Shown here piece by piece: positions 36,285 through 48,048 of a stretch of DNA of 64,000 bases. The notes under the pieces are model-generated. The model saw nothing but the letters and a program-made list of their open reading frames with translations. It made no database searches and was not told the origin of the DNA. Source of the stretch: Trematomus loennbergii (Eukaryota; Chordata; Actinopteri; Perciformes; Nototheniidae); NCBI GenBank assembly GCA_012861695.1, contig JAAOOA010000121.1:124001-188000 (forward strand), in the 5' to 3' direction. The first letter of the stretch is position 1; each line of letters opens with the position of its first letter. Position numbers and translations under genes: made by a program.

Positions 36285-36315
36285 CACATACACCTATGGA
36301 CTGATTTCCAGGGCG

Positions 36316-36739
36316 TTGTCCATTTTAGACACAGGTTTATTATATTTACAGCCCTTAATAACATTCATTTTCTGGGCTCGATATGTATCTTGGCTGTTTT
36401 CGTTGTGAAAACAAATGGACCGTAGATACACGGATTGACCGTCCTCATCTGCGCTATTTTGTAAGGTAACTTCCGGTAGCAGAATATGAAGAAACGGTAG
36501 TTTTTTTGTTTCTGTTTTCTAGTGATTTTATTTTTTGTTTTGAGGAATAGGAAAATGAAAATCATCCCGTTTTTTAAGTTTAGTAAATCCCTTTTGACCA
36601 TGATAAAGAAAAACGCCTTGTATTTCAATTTTGGTTTTTCAATTTTAAAACGAAAATTAAATATCCAGTCGTTTTTTGTTTTTGAATATCCATTTGTGAA
36701 AAGAAAATCCAATGACCAAAACATACACTGACACCCATA
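36316..36739. other. Spacer sequence, low complexity
   Basis: Rich in T/A homopolymers with gttttt and aaaacg phrases that recall 27290-27400. No gene recognised. Confidence 0.4.
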
Positions 36740-38138
36740 CAGTGGCGGCTGGTGGAAAATATTTTAGGTGGGGCTGTGGAAATGGTGATCAAACAATACT
36801 AGGGGGGTCCGGGGGGATGCTCCCCCGGTAAAGATTTTTGAGAAAAGACCCCCTAAATTATGACTTCTGGTGATGTTAGAGGGGGGAAAGGACAATTTGA
36901 GGTTTAAAAATATGAGAAGACTGATCAATACCTCCATAACTTCAGTGTGGTTAGCTATGAATCTTCCAAAACTTCCAAACACCTTGTCCTGGACATAGTT
37001 TCTACAGTATAAACTGTGCAACAGTACAGTAGGCCCACACAAACTGCAGAACACCGGGGCTTTGGGAACACTCAAAATTACTTAAAATGATTTAATTCCC
37101 ATTTAACCTGTTAAGGGTTTTTTTCCCCCATTTTTTTTCTCACGAAACTGTGTCTCAGGGCTTCTTAAAATGTAATAAACTATTCATGTGTCCTACTCAG
37201 AGGAAACGCAGCTAACTGATGATATGAACCATGTTTACCGAAACAAAATACAAGTCTCACAAGAAGCGTCTAAATGAGCCCTGAGCGAAAAAATGCTAAC
37301 GCACTCTAGGTATAAATCAATCGATATACTTATCGGATATGCACAAACAAGCTTATGCTAACAAGCTGAGATTCCACAGATTCTAGAAATATAAGTATCA
37401 TCACTGAGCGATCGGAACTCGCGACAGGAAAGCAAATACAGACATCACACGAGTAGCTTTAGGTAGCAAAACACGGAGATATGCTCACCTTTTGCAGAAT
37501 AACAATTCTGATCAAAAACGAGAAAAACGCAGCTGAAGGTTAATCCATAGGTTAATCAAATGTGTCTGTCACTTTGAAAAAATGATTGATGATCCATAAT
37601 TCAATTTTTATGTCAAAAACAGAGTTTTCATTAGCTGCTAATGGTAGCTTCCAGAGTGTATGACAGCTTCCTGTTTTGTCTCCTTGGATACGAGTCCAAA
37701 CAACTCACAGACTGCACCGGGCGCTGATGTAGGCGCCCTGTGACCATCAGATTTGACGACGCTGGTTGGCTGAAATTATGTTTCGGCGGCATAGTTTAAA
37801 GATAGCAACAGTTGGCTTCTGCTGCACTTGCTGCCCTCTCGTCTGGGCGCTGTGCATAGCGCCCAGACGAGAGGGAGTAATGATACACGGGCAAGGCCAG
37901 GCAGGAAACATGTGACTTATCAGTAACTTTAGACATCGTAACACAATTTTAAACGAGATTTTATTGTAGATTATACATTTTACTGATACCAATTATATAA
38001 TATTTACCTTGTTTATTAAAAATAAAAATAAAAAAAAAAATATATTTTTTAAATATATTTTTTTTTTTTTTTTTTTTTTTTTAATGTGGGAAGAGGGGGG
38101 GCGGCGCCCCTAGCGCCCCTATGGGCCGGCCACCACTG
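36740..38138. mobile_element. DNA transposon remnant with CAGTGGCGGC ends
   Basis: The left end CAGTGGCGGCTGGTGG and the right end CCGGCCACCACTG are inverted. The interior is about 1.4 kb, AT-rich near the right end, and carries a small palindrome at 37847-37875. No transposase frame and no clear target duplication were found, so the superfamily is open (hAT-like ends). Confidence 0.55.
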
Positions 38139-38534
38139 TTGATAAACTACCGAGCTACAATACTTGAGTAAATGTACTTTCCAACTCTGCTTATCACACA
38201 ACAGCCTGATTGGAAAGATAAGATACAACGGTATACTTGCAGAAATCTCTCATTAAGTCAGCGAGAGAGCCTCAAAGCACCTTGTGTTTTCACTGTTTGA
38301 TCAGCCTGAAAACTCTCACATTTAATGAAGGAAGCATGAGAGTGGACTTTGGAACGGACTGTCTCTTTAAAAACACTCCCCCCTTATCAATTGCGTCATA
38401 CTTCCTGATGGGTGTAACCAGTGCATGAGCTGACAGGCCCTATTCACTGCACACTCACATGATCAGATCACACTCACACTAGTTTCAGGTTTCAGGAAGT
38501 GAAACTCAGACACTCGCAGTCACTGAGAGGTGAA
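38139..38534. other. Upstream region of the TRIM gene
   Basis: Contains a short dispersed fragment (ctacaatacttgagtaaatg) also seen near 31990 and 55600. The rest probably holds the TRIM 5' UTR. No clear TATA box was assigned. Confidence 0.4.
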
Positions 38535-40197
38535 ATGGCGCAGAAAGGAGTTCAGCTGGACTGGGAAACTTTCTCTTGTTCGATCTGTCTGGATCTACTG
38601 AAGGATCCGGTGGCTACTTCCTGTGGACACAGCTACTGCATGAACTGTATTAAAACCCACTGGGATAAAGAGGATGAGAAGGAAGTCTACAGCTGCCCTC
38701 AGTGTAGGCAGAGCTTCACACGAGGCCTGTCCTGCTGAAAAACACCATATTAGCAGATTTAGTGGAGGAGCTGAAGAAGACTGGACTCCAAGCTGCTCCT
38801 GCTGATCTCTGCTATGCTGGAGCTGAAGATGTGGCCTGTGATGTCTGCACTGGGAGGAAACTGAGAGCCTGTAAGTCCTGTCTGCAGTGTTTGGCCTCTT
38901 ATTGTGACAAACACCTCCAGCCTCATCATGACGCAGCTACGTTTAAAAAACACAAGCTGGTGGAGCCCTCCAAGAAGCTCCAGGAGAACATCTGCTCTCG
39001 TCACGACGAGGTGATGAAGATGTTCTGCCGCACTGATCAGCAGTGTATTTGTTATCTCTGCTCTGTGGACGAACACAAAGGCCACGACACGGTGTCAGCT
39101 GCAGCAGAGAGGACTGAGAGGCAGAGAGAGCTGGAGGGGAGTCGACTAAACATCCAGCAGAGAATCCAGGACAGAGAGAAGGAGGTGAAGCTGCTTCAGC
39201 AGGAGGTGGAGGCCGTCAATGGCTCTGCTGATAAAGCAGTGGAGGACAGTGAAAAGATGTTCACTGAGCTGATCCGTCTCATGGAGAAAAGAAGCTCTGA
39301 TGTGAAGCAGCAGGTCAGATCCCAGCAGAAGAGAGAAGTGAGTCGAGTCAAAGAGCTTCAGGAGAAGCTGGAGCAGGAGATCTCTGAGCTGAAGAGGAGA
39401 GACGCTGAGCTGAAGCTGCTGTCTCACACAGAGGATCACAACCAGTTTCTGCACAGCTACCCCTCACTGTCAGCCCTCAGTGAAGCTACACACTCCTCCA
39501 GCATCAACATCCGTCCTCTGAGCTACTTTGAGGAGTGACGGCGGCCCTGTCAGCACTCAGAGACAAACTACAGGACGTCCTGAGAGAGGAATGGACAAAC
39601 ATCTCATCGACTGAAGTGGATGTTTTACTGTCAGCAGCAGAGCCCACCACCAGAGCTGGGTTCTTAAAATATTCACAGGAGATCACACTGGATCCAAACA
39701 CAGCACACACATGTCTGTTATTATCTGAGGGGAGCAGAAAAGCAACAGTCATGAAACAACATCAGTCTTATTCTAGTCACCCAGACAGATTCACTTATCA
39801 TCCTCAGGTCCTGAGTAGAGAGAGTCTGACTGGACGTTGTTACTGGAGGTGGAGTGGAGAGGGGGAGCAGTTTATGTAGCAGTCGCATACAAGAATATCA
39901 GCAGAGCAGGGGGGGGAGTGAATGTTTCTTTGGACTCAATGACAAATCTTGGTCCTTAGAGTGTGACCAAAACAGTTATTCATTTCGTTACAACAGTATC
40001 AAAACTCCCGTCTCAGGTCCTCGGTCCTCCAGAGTAGGAGTGTACCTGGATCACAGAGCAGGTATTCTGTCCTTCTACAGCATCTCTGAAACCATGACTC
40101 TCCTCCACAGAGTCCAGACCACATTCACTCAGCCGCTACATGCTGGAGTTTGCTTTATGGTTATGGAACCACAGCTGAGTTTTGTAAACTGAAATAG
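38535..40197 (+). pseudogene. Fish TRIM E3 ubiquitin ligase, RING-B-box-coiled coil-PRY/SPRY, five frame breaks
   Basis: Intronless TRIM gene starting [13 protein letters not shown] at 38535. The RING is complete ([21 protein letters not shown], then CPQC). B-box 1 (CDVCTGRKLRACKSC) and B-box 2 (CSRHDEVMKMFCRTDQQC, DEHKGHD) follow. A coiled coil runs over about 39100-39430, then PRY (LKYSQEITLDPNTAHTCLLL) and SPRY (LSRESLTGRCYW, GVYLDHRAGILSFYSISET) to the stop at 40195-40197. Such proteins act as cytosolic ubiquitin ligases, and in fish large finTRIM and TRIM25/16-like families are linked to antiviral defence. Frame shifts lie near 38721, 39534, 39845, in the G8 run 39909-39916, and near 40152. 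Each is cured by one extra base and no other stop occurs. Either a recent pseudogene or an intact gene in an error-containing assembly. The exact subfamily was not determined. Confidence 0.85.
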
Positions 40198-40890
40198 CCT
40201 GAAGTCATTTGAGGAACTCTTCTACTTCTTAAACTCATTGTGTCCATCATTGTTGCTGAGAGCTGATTGTTCATGTCTTCACTGCACAGAGATCAGCTGT
40301 CAATCAAACATTATGGGATGTGCTTTAACATCTTCTCATGAGTTGTTCTGTAGATGTTGGAGTTTCTTTAGGCGGCGCTCCTTCCTGTGTCTGTTTAGCC
40401 ATGGAGGCTGTCACTGCTCAGGAGGATTTCTGTTAACCTCAACTCATATTTCTCTGCATGGAAATGTAAACTTTGCTCTAAATATTTGTTGAATATCGAT
40501 ATTGATTATTTGTATGTTGTTGTTTCTCTTGTAAAGCATGAGAGAGAGAAAGCACCAGAGCTTCTTTCATTGTAGATATTTTATTCTAAATGTCTTCATG
40601 TTTACTAAGTCTCAATGTGTTGAATGCAAATGAAAGTTTGAAGAAGGAAATAAAACACATTAAAAGAAAAGCTAACAGGTTGAGTTTGTAATAAATTGTG
40701 TTTCTATTTTCAAGATGTGAGATGAGTGCCACATTTACATGTCTGTACAAAATAAAATGTTGGGTTTTTCTTGTTAATAAAAGAGCTAAGAGGAAAATCT
40801 CAGTGTTGTTTTTTTTATTAAAAATATCTCTAAATTTTTTCTGAAACAAGATATTTGCATTTTTTATTTATTTTTAGGATTAAGAAAATA
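40198..40890 (+). other. TRIM 3' UTR and downstream
   Basis: AT-rich sequence with AATAAA-type signals near 40650 and 40750. No other coding block was recognised. Confidence 0.45.
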
Positions 40891-40902
40891 ATTATAAATT
40901 AA

Positions 40903-43630
40903 TGTGTATATCAGTATGTAGTGTCTCTACTTTAAAGAGTCCTCTCCTGCTGATGTTCAGGTGTATATCAGTATGTAGTGTCTCTACTTTAAAGAGTCCT
41001 CTCCTGCTGATGTTCAGGTGTATATCAGTATGTAGTGTCTCTACTTTAAAGAGTCCTCTCCTGCTGATGTTCAGGTGTATATCAGTATGTAGTGTCTCTA
41101 CTTTAAAGAGTCCTCTCCTGCTGATGTCCAGGTGTATATCAGTATGTAGTGTCTCTACTTTAAAGAGTCCTCTCCTGCTGATGTTCAGGTGTATATCAGT
41201 ATGTAGTGTCTCTACTTTAAAGAGTCCTCTCCTGCTGATGTTCAGGTGTATATCAGTATGTAGTGTCTCTACTTTAAAGAGTCCTCTCCTGCTGATGTTC
41301 AGGTGTATATCAGTATGTAGTGTCTCTACTTTAAAGAGTCCTCTCCTGCTGATGTTCAGGTGTATATCAGTATGTAGTGTCTCTACTTTAAAGAGTCCTC
41401 TCCTGCTGATGTTCAGGTGTATATCAGTATGTAGTGTCTCTACTTTAAAGAGTCCTCTCCTGCTGATGTTCAGGTGTATATCAGTATGTAGTGCTCTACT
41501 TTAAAGAGTCCTCTCCTGCTGATGTTCAGGTGTATATCAGTATGTAGTGTCTCTACTTTAAAGAGTCCTCTCCTGCTGATGTTCAGGTGTATATCAGTAT
41601 GTAGTGTCTCTACTTTAAAGAGTCCTCTCCTGCTGATGTTCAGGTGTATATCAGTATGTAGTGTCTCTACTTTAAAGAGTCCTCTCCTGCTGATGTTCAG
41701 GTGTATATCAGTATGTAGTGTCTCTACTTTAAAGAGTCCTCTCCTGCTGATGTCAGGTGTATATCAGTATGTAGTGTCTCTACTTTAAAGAGTCCTCTCC
41801 TGCTGATGTTCAGGTGTATATCAGTATGTAGTGCTCTACTTTAAAGAGTCCTCTCCTGCTGATGTTCAGGTGTATATCAGTATGTAGTGTCTCTACTTTA
41901 AAGAGTCCTCTCCTGCTGATGTTCAGGTGTATATCAGTATGTAGTGTCTCTACTTTAAAGAGTCCTCTCCTGCTGATGTTCAGGTGTATATCAGTATGTA
42001 GTGTCTCTACTTTAAAGAGTCCTCTCCTGCTGATGTTCAGGTGTATATCAGTATGTAGTGTCTCTACTTTAAAGAGTCCTCTCCTGCTGATGTTCAGGTG
42101 TATATCAGTATGTAGTGTCTCTACTTTAAAGAGTCCTCTCCTGCTGATGTTCAGGTTATATCAGTATGTAGTGTCTCTACTTTAAAGAGTCCTCTCCTGC
42201 TGATGTTCAGGTGTATATCAGTATGTAGTGTCTCTACTTTAAAGAGTCCTCTCCTGCTGATGTTCAGGTGTATATCAGTATGTAGTGTCTCTACTTTAAA
42301 GAGTCCTCTCCTGCTGATGTTCAGGTGTATATCAGTATGTAGTGTCTCTACTTTAAAGAGTCCTCTCCTGCTGATGCTCAGGTGTATATCAGTATGTAGT
42401 GTCTCTACTTTAAAGAGTCCTCTCCTGCTGATGTTCAGGTGTATATCAGTATGTAGTGCCTCTACTTTAAAGAGTCCTCTCCTGCTGATGTTCAGGTGTA
42501 TATCAGTATGTAGTGTCTCTACTTTAAAGAGTCCTCTCCTGCTGATGTTCAGGTGTATATCAGTATGTAGTGTCTCTACTTTAAAGAGTCCTCTCCTGCT
42601 GATGTTCAGGTGTATATCAGTATGTAGTGTCTCTACTTTAAAGAGTCCTCTCCTGCTGATGTTCAGGTGTATATCAGTATGTAGTGTCTCTACTTTAAAG
42701 AGTCCTCTCCTGCTGATGTTCAGGTGTATATCAGTATGTAGTGTCTCTACTTTAAAGAGTCCTCTCCTGCTGATGTTCAGGTGTATATCAGTATGTAGTG
42801 TCTCTACTTTAAAGAGTCCTCTCCTGCTGATGTTCAGGTGTATATCAGTATGTAGTGTCTCTACTTTAAAGAGTCCTCTCCTGCTGATGTTCAGGTGTAT
42901 ATCAGTATGTAGTGTCTCTACTTAAAGAGTCCTCTCCTGCTGATGTTCAGGTGTATATCAGTATGTAGTGTCTCTACTTTAAAGAGTCCTCTCCTGCTGA
43001 TGCTCAGGTGTATATCAGTATGTAGTGTTCTACTTTAAAGAGTCCTCTCCTGCTGATGTTCAGGTGTATATCAGTATGTAGTGCCTCTACTTTAAAGAGT
43101 CCTCTCCTGCTGATGTTCAGGTGTATATCAGTATGTAGTGTCTCTACTTTAAAGAGTCCTCTCCTGCTGATGTTCAGGTGTATATCAGTATGTAGTGTCT
43201 CTACTTTAAAGAGTCCTCTCCTGCTGATGTTCAGGTGTATATCAGTATGTAGTGTCTCTACTTTAAAGAGTCCTCTCCTGCTGATGTTCAGGTGTATATC
43301 AGTATGTAGTGTCTACTTTAAAGAGTCCTCTCCTGCTGATGTTCAGGTGTATATCAGTATGTAGTGTCTCTACTTTAAAGAGTCCTCTCCTGCTGATGTT
43401 CAGGTGTATATCAGTATGTAGTGTCTCTACTTTAAAGAGTCCTCTCCTGCTGATGTTCAGGTGTATATCAGTATGTAGTGTCTCTACTTTAAAGAGTCCT
43501 CTCCTGCTGATGTTCAGGTGTATATCAGTATGTAGTGTCTCTACTTTAAAGAGTCCTCTCCTGCTGATGTTCAGGTGTATATCAGTATGTAGTGTCTCTA
43601 CTTTAAGAGTCCCTCCTGCTGATGTTACCA
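40903..43630 (+). repeat. 57-bp minisatellite, about 48 units
   Basis: Units of gtgtatatcagtatgtagtg, then tctctactttaaagagtcct, then ctcctgctgatgttcag, head to tail. They are almost identical. Most differences are losses of one or two bases (for example near 41494, 41752, 42155, 42923, 43028, 43313 and 43605). As 57 is a multiple of 3, open frames of up to 240 residues repeat a 19-residue unit. I see no start context or splice sites to suggest translation. Confidence 0.97.
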
Positions 43631-46192
43631 GGGTAATTCAGGTTTATTTAAAATAAATTCCCAGTGCTTTTACCCTTTTAAAATCCAAATTACATCTTAA
43701 ATTGTTCACATTTCACCTTATTATCTTGTAAATATGACTAATGTGTGGCTGCTAAGCATGAGTTTGTACCAAATTGACCCTAAGTATGAAGAGATTATTT
43801 TATATCAGTGATATGTTTTACTTTTGCGACAAACTTCACATTTTATGCACGGTTTACCTCTTCTTATAAACCACTACAATTTACATAAACCCCCCGTAAT
43901 CTATCCCACAAATTGCTGAATTAGAGGAATATAAAATGAGAGTTTTTCTGGAGAAATCGCCTTACCGCATATAAAGTCTATGATGCAATCATAACAAAAG
44001 CTGCATATTCAATATAAACAGCTCCATAATCACAGAGTGTGGTTCATAAAAACATGAACAGGTGGTGGTTTGCATATAATGTAGATTAGCCTTAGTGAGC
44101 ATTGAGCGTTGAATACATGTGAAATATTGTTCGAAATGTATTTAAATGTGTATTTGTGTAACCTGTATGGACATGATTTATGATCAGCTGATGTTTTGCT
44201 GGAGTAAGAACATCCCTTTATTGTTCTGTACCACTAGAAGGAGGCAGTCACCTGTGTAACAGCTCATTGCTTTCATTTCACACACTTTTCATCATGCAGG
44301 GACATGTTAGCGTAATAGGTGACCTTTAAATATAAACACAATCCACTTACCTACACTGTATGTATGTCAACATATTCATAGATATGTAAAAACTGGTGCA
44401 ATGATTGTAATTGGACGGTGCTTTAATGTCAAAAGACTTTCACTTGAAGACTATTTGCACAACAGAATATTCAAAGATAAAGATACGATAAGATAAGAAG
44501 GACTTTATTGATCCTAATTTTGGGAAATGTTTGCGTTGCAGCAGAATAAAAAGACATGGCATTGTAATGTTGGGAGGGGGGGGGGGAAGAGTGTGTTGGG
44601 GCACCACTGATGGCTGGTTCGAGGGCCCCAGTGAATTTTTGCCTAGGGCCCCCACAGACTCTAGAATCGCCACTGAGTACACAAAGGTGTGTTAAATCCA
44701 CAGTTTTTGTATCCGGTAATACACCTGTTGTTATTCTAGAATAAGGCCATTGTTATTGTTTTTAAAGCTGAATATAATTTTGTATCTATCTGGGATCATC
44801 AGTCGGTTTTAGCGAGTAGTTCTTATCTCAAATTAAGAGTATTTATAATAAAAGAAATGCCAAATTAAAGAGTCATGTATTGCAATTATATAAATAACAT
44901 ATTTATGGAGTAGTGTTCCCTTCCTTTATGAGAAAAGACCTCTTTTGTCTGTTAAATATGAAAGATAGAAGTTGAAAAAAGACAGATTTATCCGTATTTT
45001 CCCAAATATTAGTCTTGCAATTATCACCCATATTTTCTTCATTTATCTAAAGCCACTATGAATAAAAACACATTTTATACACATTTATAGTATTGTCATG
45101 TTCCCCGATTAATGTGTATCATAAAGAAAACATCACTTCCTGTCGGTTTTTCACAATAAAATATCTCCAGTTTATTTGGTCTTTTATTTTGAAAATACAG
45201 GAATAACCAGTGATTAAAGACAGTGTTTGTGATGTTTAAATTACAGAAGAAATCTAATAAAAGTGGCTTTAAACACTGATACAATTGGGGAAAAATGATA
45301 TTAACAAAATATACACATTAACAGTATATATACATAAACAGTAGAAAGGACACGATGAATACTATAACATTTAATGTAGCCTAACTGTGAAGGCTGACCT
45401 GAATATGGTGCTTTTCTACAGATAACCTTACCACTGCACTGGTAAGGTAAAACTAGGCCGATTAATAAGATGTGAAGTGCTTTGTAACTTTGACCCGCTT
45501 GAATGAACACACAAAATATGAGTTGTCTCTACTTCGCTGCCAGCTGTAACCCCCCCGGACTCGAAAGTGGCGTAGTTTAAGTACTTCAACATCAATGCAT
45601 ACGAATGTGAATATTGGCTGAATTGAACAAATAAACTAACACAAACTAACTGTATCACTATAACATGATGGTGATAAAGAATGCACCCAACGTACCGCTG
45701 TTCATTGTAATACAAAAACAGCGCATTAAACAAACCATCATGCTCTTACTCTTGAAATGCGGAAATGTCGTCATCAGCATCAGAAACGTGGTTTCCGAAA
45801 AACCGAGTGACACGAGCAGATTTCGGTCGAGACCGGAGGAAAGTTTGTCTCAAAACTCTGTGTGTGTAAAAAGACGATCCACAAGCAGAGATTTGAGATC
45901 CACAAGCGCATTTTTGGTTGACAAATACAAAATGGATTCACAAATGCCTGATCGAAAGTTGTCAATGTTAAAGAGATATTCACAAATTCCTTCCTCTTAA
46001 ATGCATTTGTGGATGGTGTTTTACATTTACAAATCACATATTTACACACAAACTATTTTTATGTTCACACAAATATGTATGAGACATATCTAAGCCATAC
46101 TTTGTTGTGGTAGCTTGTGTTATGGTGTGGGTATTTTTCTGTGCATTGCTGTTCTACTGTCTATTACTAAAGTGAGGTGTGGTCTCCTCCAG
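43631..46192. other. Spacer downstream of the minisatellite, repeat fragments
   Basis: AT-rich. Fragments seen: a MITE end (gcgtaataggtgaccttta) near 44310, a common fish repeat tail at about 44480-44560, a CAGTGGCGATT-type transposon end (reverse strand) near 44673, and a repeat at 45995-46097 that recurs at 53424-53530. Confidence 0.45.
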
Positions 46193-46263
46193 TACTCAGT
46201 GGCCATCAACTCAGGCTTCAGGAACTCCGCCTGACTGTCAGCAAGACGGGCAAGATCATCACG
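46193..46263 (+). CDS. Unassigned coding exon A
   Basis: Acceptor tcctccag, donor GTAGGC. Two bases then 23 codons read LSGHQLRLQELRLTVSKTGK and IIT, ending in phase 0. The frame is open across the join to exon B, which is the main evidence. I do not recognise the protein. Confidence 0.45.
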
Positions 46264-46433
46264 GTAGGCTTGGGACATCAATGCCACTTCCTCGGTTGTA
46301 CTAATAGATTATCTTGAATATTAATAATATTGTCAATTAATACAAATGGACATTTAGACAATCTAGGCAGTGGAACTATCGCTCTGCTTTGTAAAAGAAG
46401 TCAAAGTGTCCGTGCTGTATGGTGTCCCTGCAG

Positions 46434-46567
46434 GCCGTCCACAGCACCCACGGCCTGGAGGCTCCTCTCAGCCATGAAGGGAAGCTCCTGGTGCCTCATG
46501 ACAACATCCATTTCCTGTGTCAGACAGCCAATCAGAAGATGGAGGAGAACCTGAGATTCATCCACAG
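46434..46567 (+). CDS. Unassigned coding exon B
   Basis: Acceptor ccctgcag, donor CAG|GTCGGT. 44 codons plus two bases, beginning AVHSTHGLEAPLSHEGKLLV and containing NIHFLCQTANQKMEEN. Composition and splice sites look genuinely coding. It directly follows exon A in phase. I do not recognise the family. The next exon would have to lie beyond 46567, in or past the right arm, and I could not place it, so the gene may be truncated by the inverted duplication. Confidence 0.5.
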
Positions 46568-47029
46568 GTCGGTCTGCTATACAAAAATAGGATGAGAAAT
46601 GAACTGTACTTAGAAAAACTGTATAGTAATCTGTACATGGACCTGCATGAATACATTTGTACCTTTCTTTTCGCCCTGGAAATCAGTCCATAGGTGTATG
46701 TGTATGTATACATATATATATATATATATATAATTTTGTTTATTTAGGTTGTATTTATATACATACACACATGGAAACCCACCTCCTAAGTTTGCAGTTA
46801 ACTGACCCAAAACACTGAAACTGGAAGACTAACCGGGGGCTATTTTCTTTATGAGCTATGCTTTCTGCCTCATGCTTCTACTCATTGTGTTTTCGGTTGT
46901 CTGAGTCATTAACTGTCTGTATAATGTTGTATTGAATAAGTAGAAAGGAAAATAAAACATTCCAAGCAAGCAGCAGGGGGCATTATTTTATTTGCCCTAA
47001 CTCCAGGTTCCCAGAATCTCCTGGCAGCC

Positions 47030-47222
47030 ATGCCTACGGAGAAACAAAAAGAACTACAAATCCCAGATCCTCCCATCTCACAGGGATCACAACAGACAGA
47101 GGAGGAGAAAACAAGTGTGTATAAAGGGAGGCGGAAGAAAGGACGACACCATCAACCTGATGACCATGGCTACGAATCAGAGCCAGAGCTGGATGACGTT
47201 CGGGACCTGTTCACACGAAGTA
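47030..47222 (+). other. Exon-like segment, right-arm copy (open frame)
   Basis: The ATG follows ggcagcc, a fair start context. The frame begins MPTEKQKELQIPDPPISQGS and continues with a basic patch (KGRRKKGRHH) and an acidic end (ESEPELDDVRDLF), with a possible donor GTATAA near 47219. The composition is protein-like, but it lies inside a repeat arm and could be transposon-borne. Family not recognised. Confidence 0.3.
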
Positions 47223-47392
47223 TAATATATATTTTTATACAAATTAAATATTCCACTGACTGTAACAGTGTCGCTGCACATTGCTAGTTTTTATCGGAGA
47301 GCTGGGGCCTGTATCACAAGGAGGATCGCCATGGTTACCTACACTGCAGCGCTGTACATTTAAGTCAATGATGATTTTAAAACAGCCGGCCT

Positions 47393-48048
47393 ATAGAGAG
47401 GCGAAGTCCCTCCCCTTCCGGTTGAGCTCCATGGGACCTTATTTCGGAAAAGTTATGCATTGAAGTCAATGGAGAGAGAAAGATTATCTTTCGATCCCGT
47501 TTGATGATGTTTGTCAATTTAAAAGATAATTTTACAAGTCAAAAAAATAAAAATGTGTCGTAAAACTGTGAAGTAACACTTTTTTTGTGTGAATCGCTCA
47601 ATGACCTACATCTCCCGTCTCGCACCACACACCAAGACGGCCGTCACGTGGCACATTTCACTTCTTTCTTTCAGAATGCGGCGAAAAGTATTAAAAGAGG
47701 TGAAAATCACTACAAGTCTGGGCATGTTGAGAGCTGTACATACACACAAGGGGAGTTAGTCGGTTCCTAAGAGCCAGCATGCGGGACCGGGACTCTGGGA
47801 TTTGTAGTCTTTCCAGTTGCATATTTTTCATAGTCTTATATTTCAACAGTTTTTGACAAACTGTAACTTTTTTGACATGGAAATTATTATTTAAGATTGA
47901 CAAACATCATATGTGTAATTCATGGCACAATTCAAACGGGATCGAAAGATAATCTTTCTCTCTCCATTGACTTCAATACAAACTTTTTCTGAAATAAGGT
48001 CCCATGAGTCCCACCGGAAGGGGAGGGACTTCGCCACTCTATTGAGGA
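47393..48048. mobile_element. MITE with long inverted ends (right arm)
   Basis: Reverse-complement counterpart of 34941-35591, with the same inverted ends and small differences. Confidence 0.75.

Larger units (their letters stand above)
30851..36315. repeat. Large inverted repeat, left arm
   Basis: This is the reverse complement of 46672-53357, with long identical stretches: for example, the 78-residue frame at 32865-33101 is identical to that at 50349-50585 on the other strand, and 35518-35700 equals 47281-47463. The inner end is at the motif gatttccagggcg (36315). The outer end lies inside the L2 at ccgtgatgc. The arm carries the L2, a LINE-type 3' tail near 33370-33440 and a MITE at 34941-35591. 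Confidence 0.93.

Noticed and set aside
36365..36731. Phe/Lys-rich frames on both strands
   Set aside because: Low-complexity A/T-rich sequence gives such frames by chance.
37847..37875. Short perfect palindrome (ctctcgtctgggcgct with its inverse)
   Set aside because: Probably the internal hairpin of the surrounding transposon remnant. No independent function suggested.
38759..39454. Leu-rich open frames antisense to the TRIM gene
   Set aside because: Shadow frames opposite the coiled-coil coding sequence. The sense strand has clear RING, B-box and SPRY motifs.
40902..43656. Long open frames of up to 240 codons repeating a 19-residue unit
   Set aside because: They come from the 57-bp minisatellite. 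Indels break the frame into pieces and nothing suggests translation.
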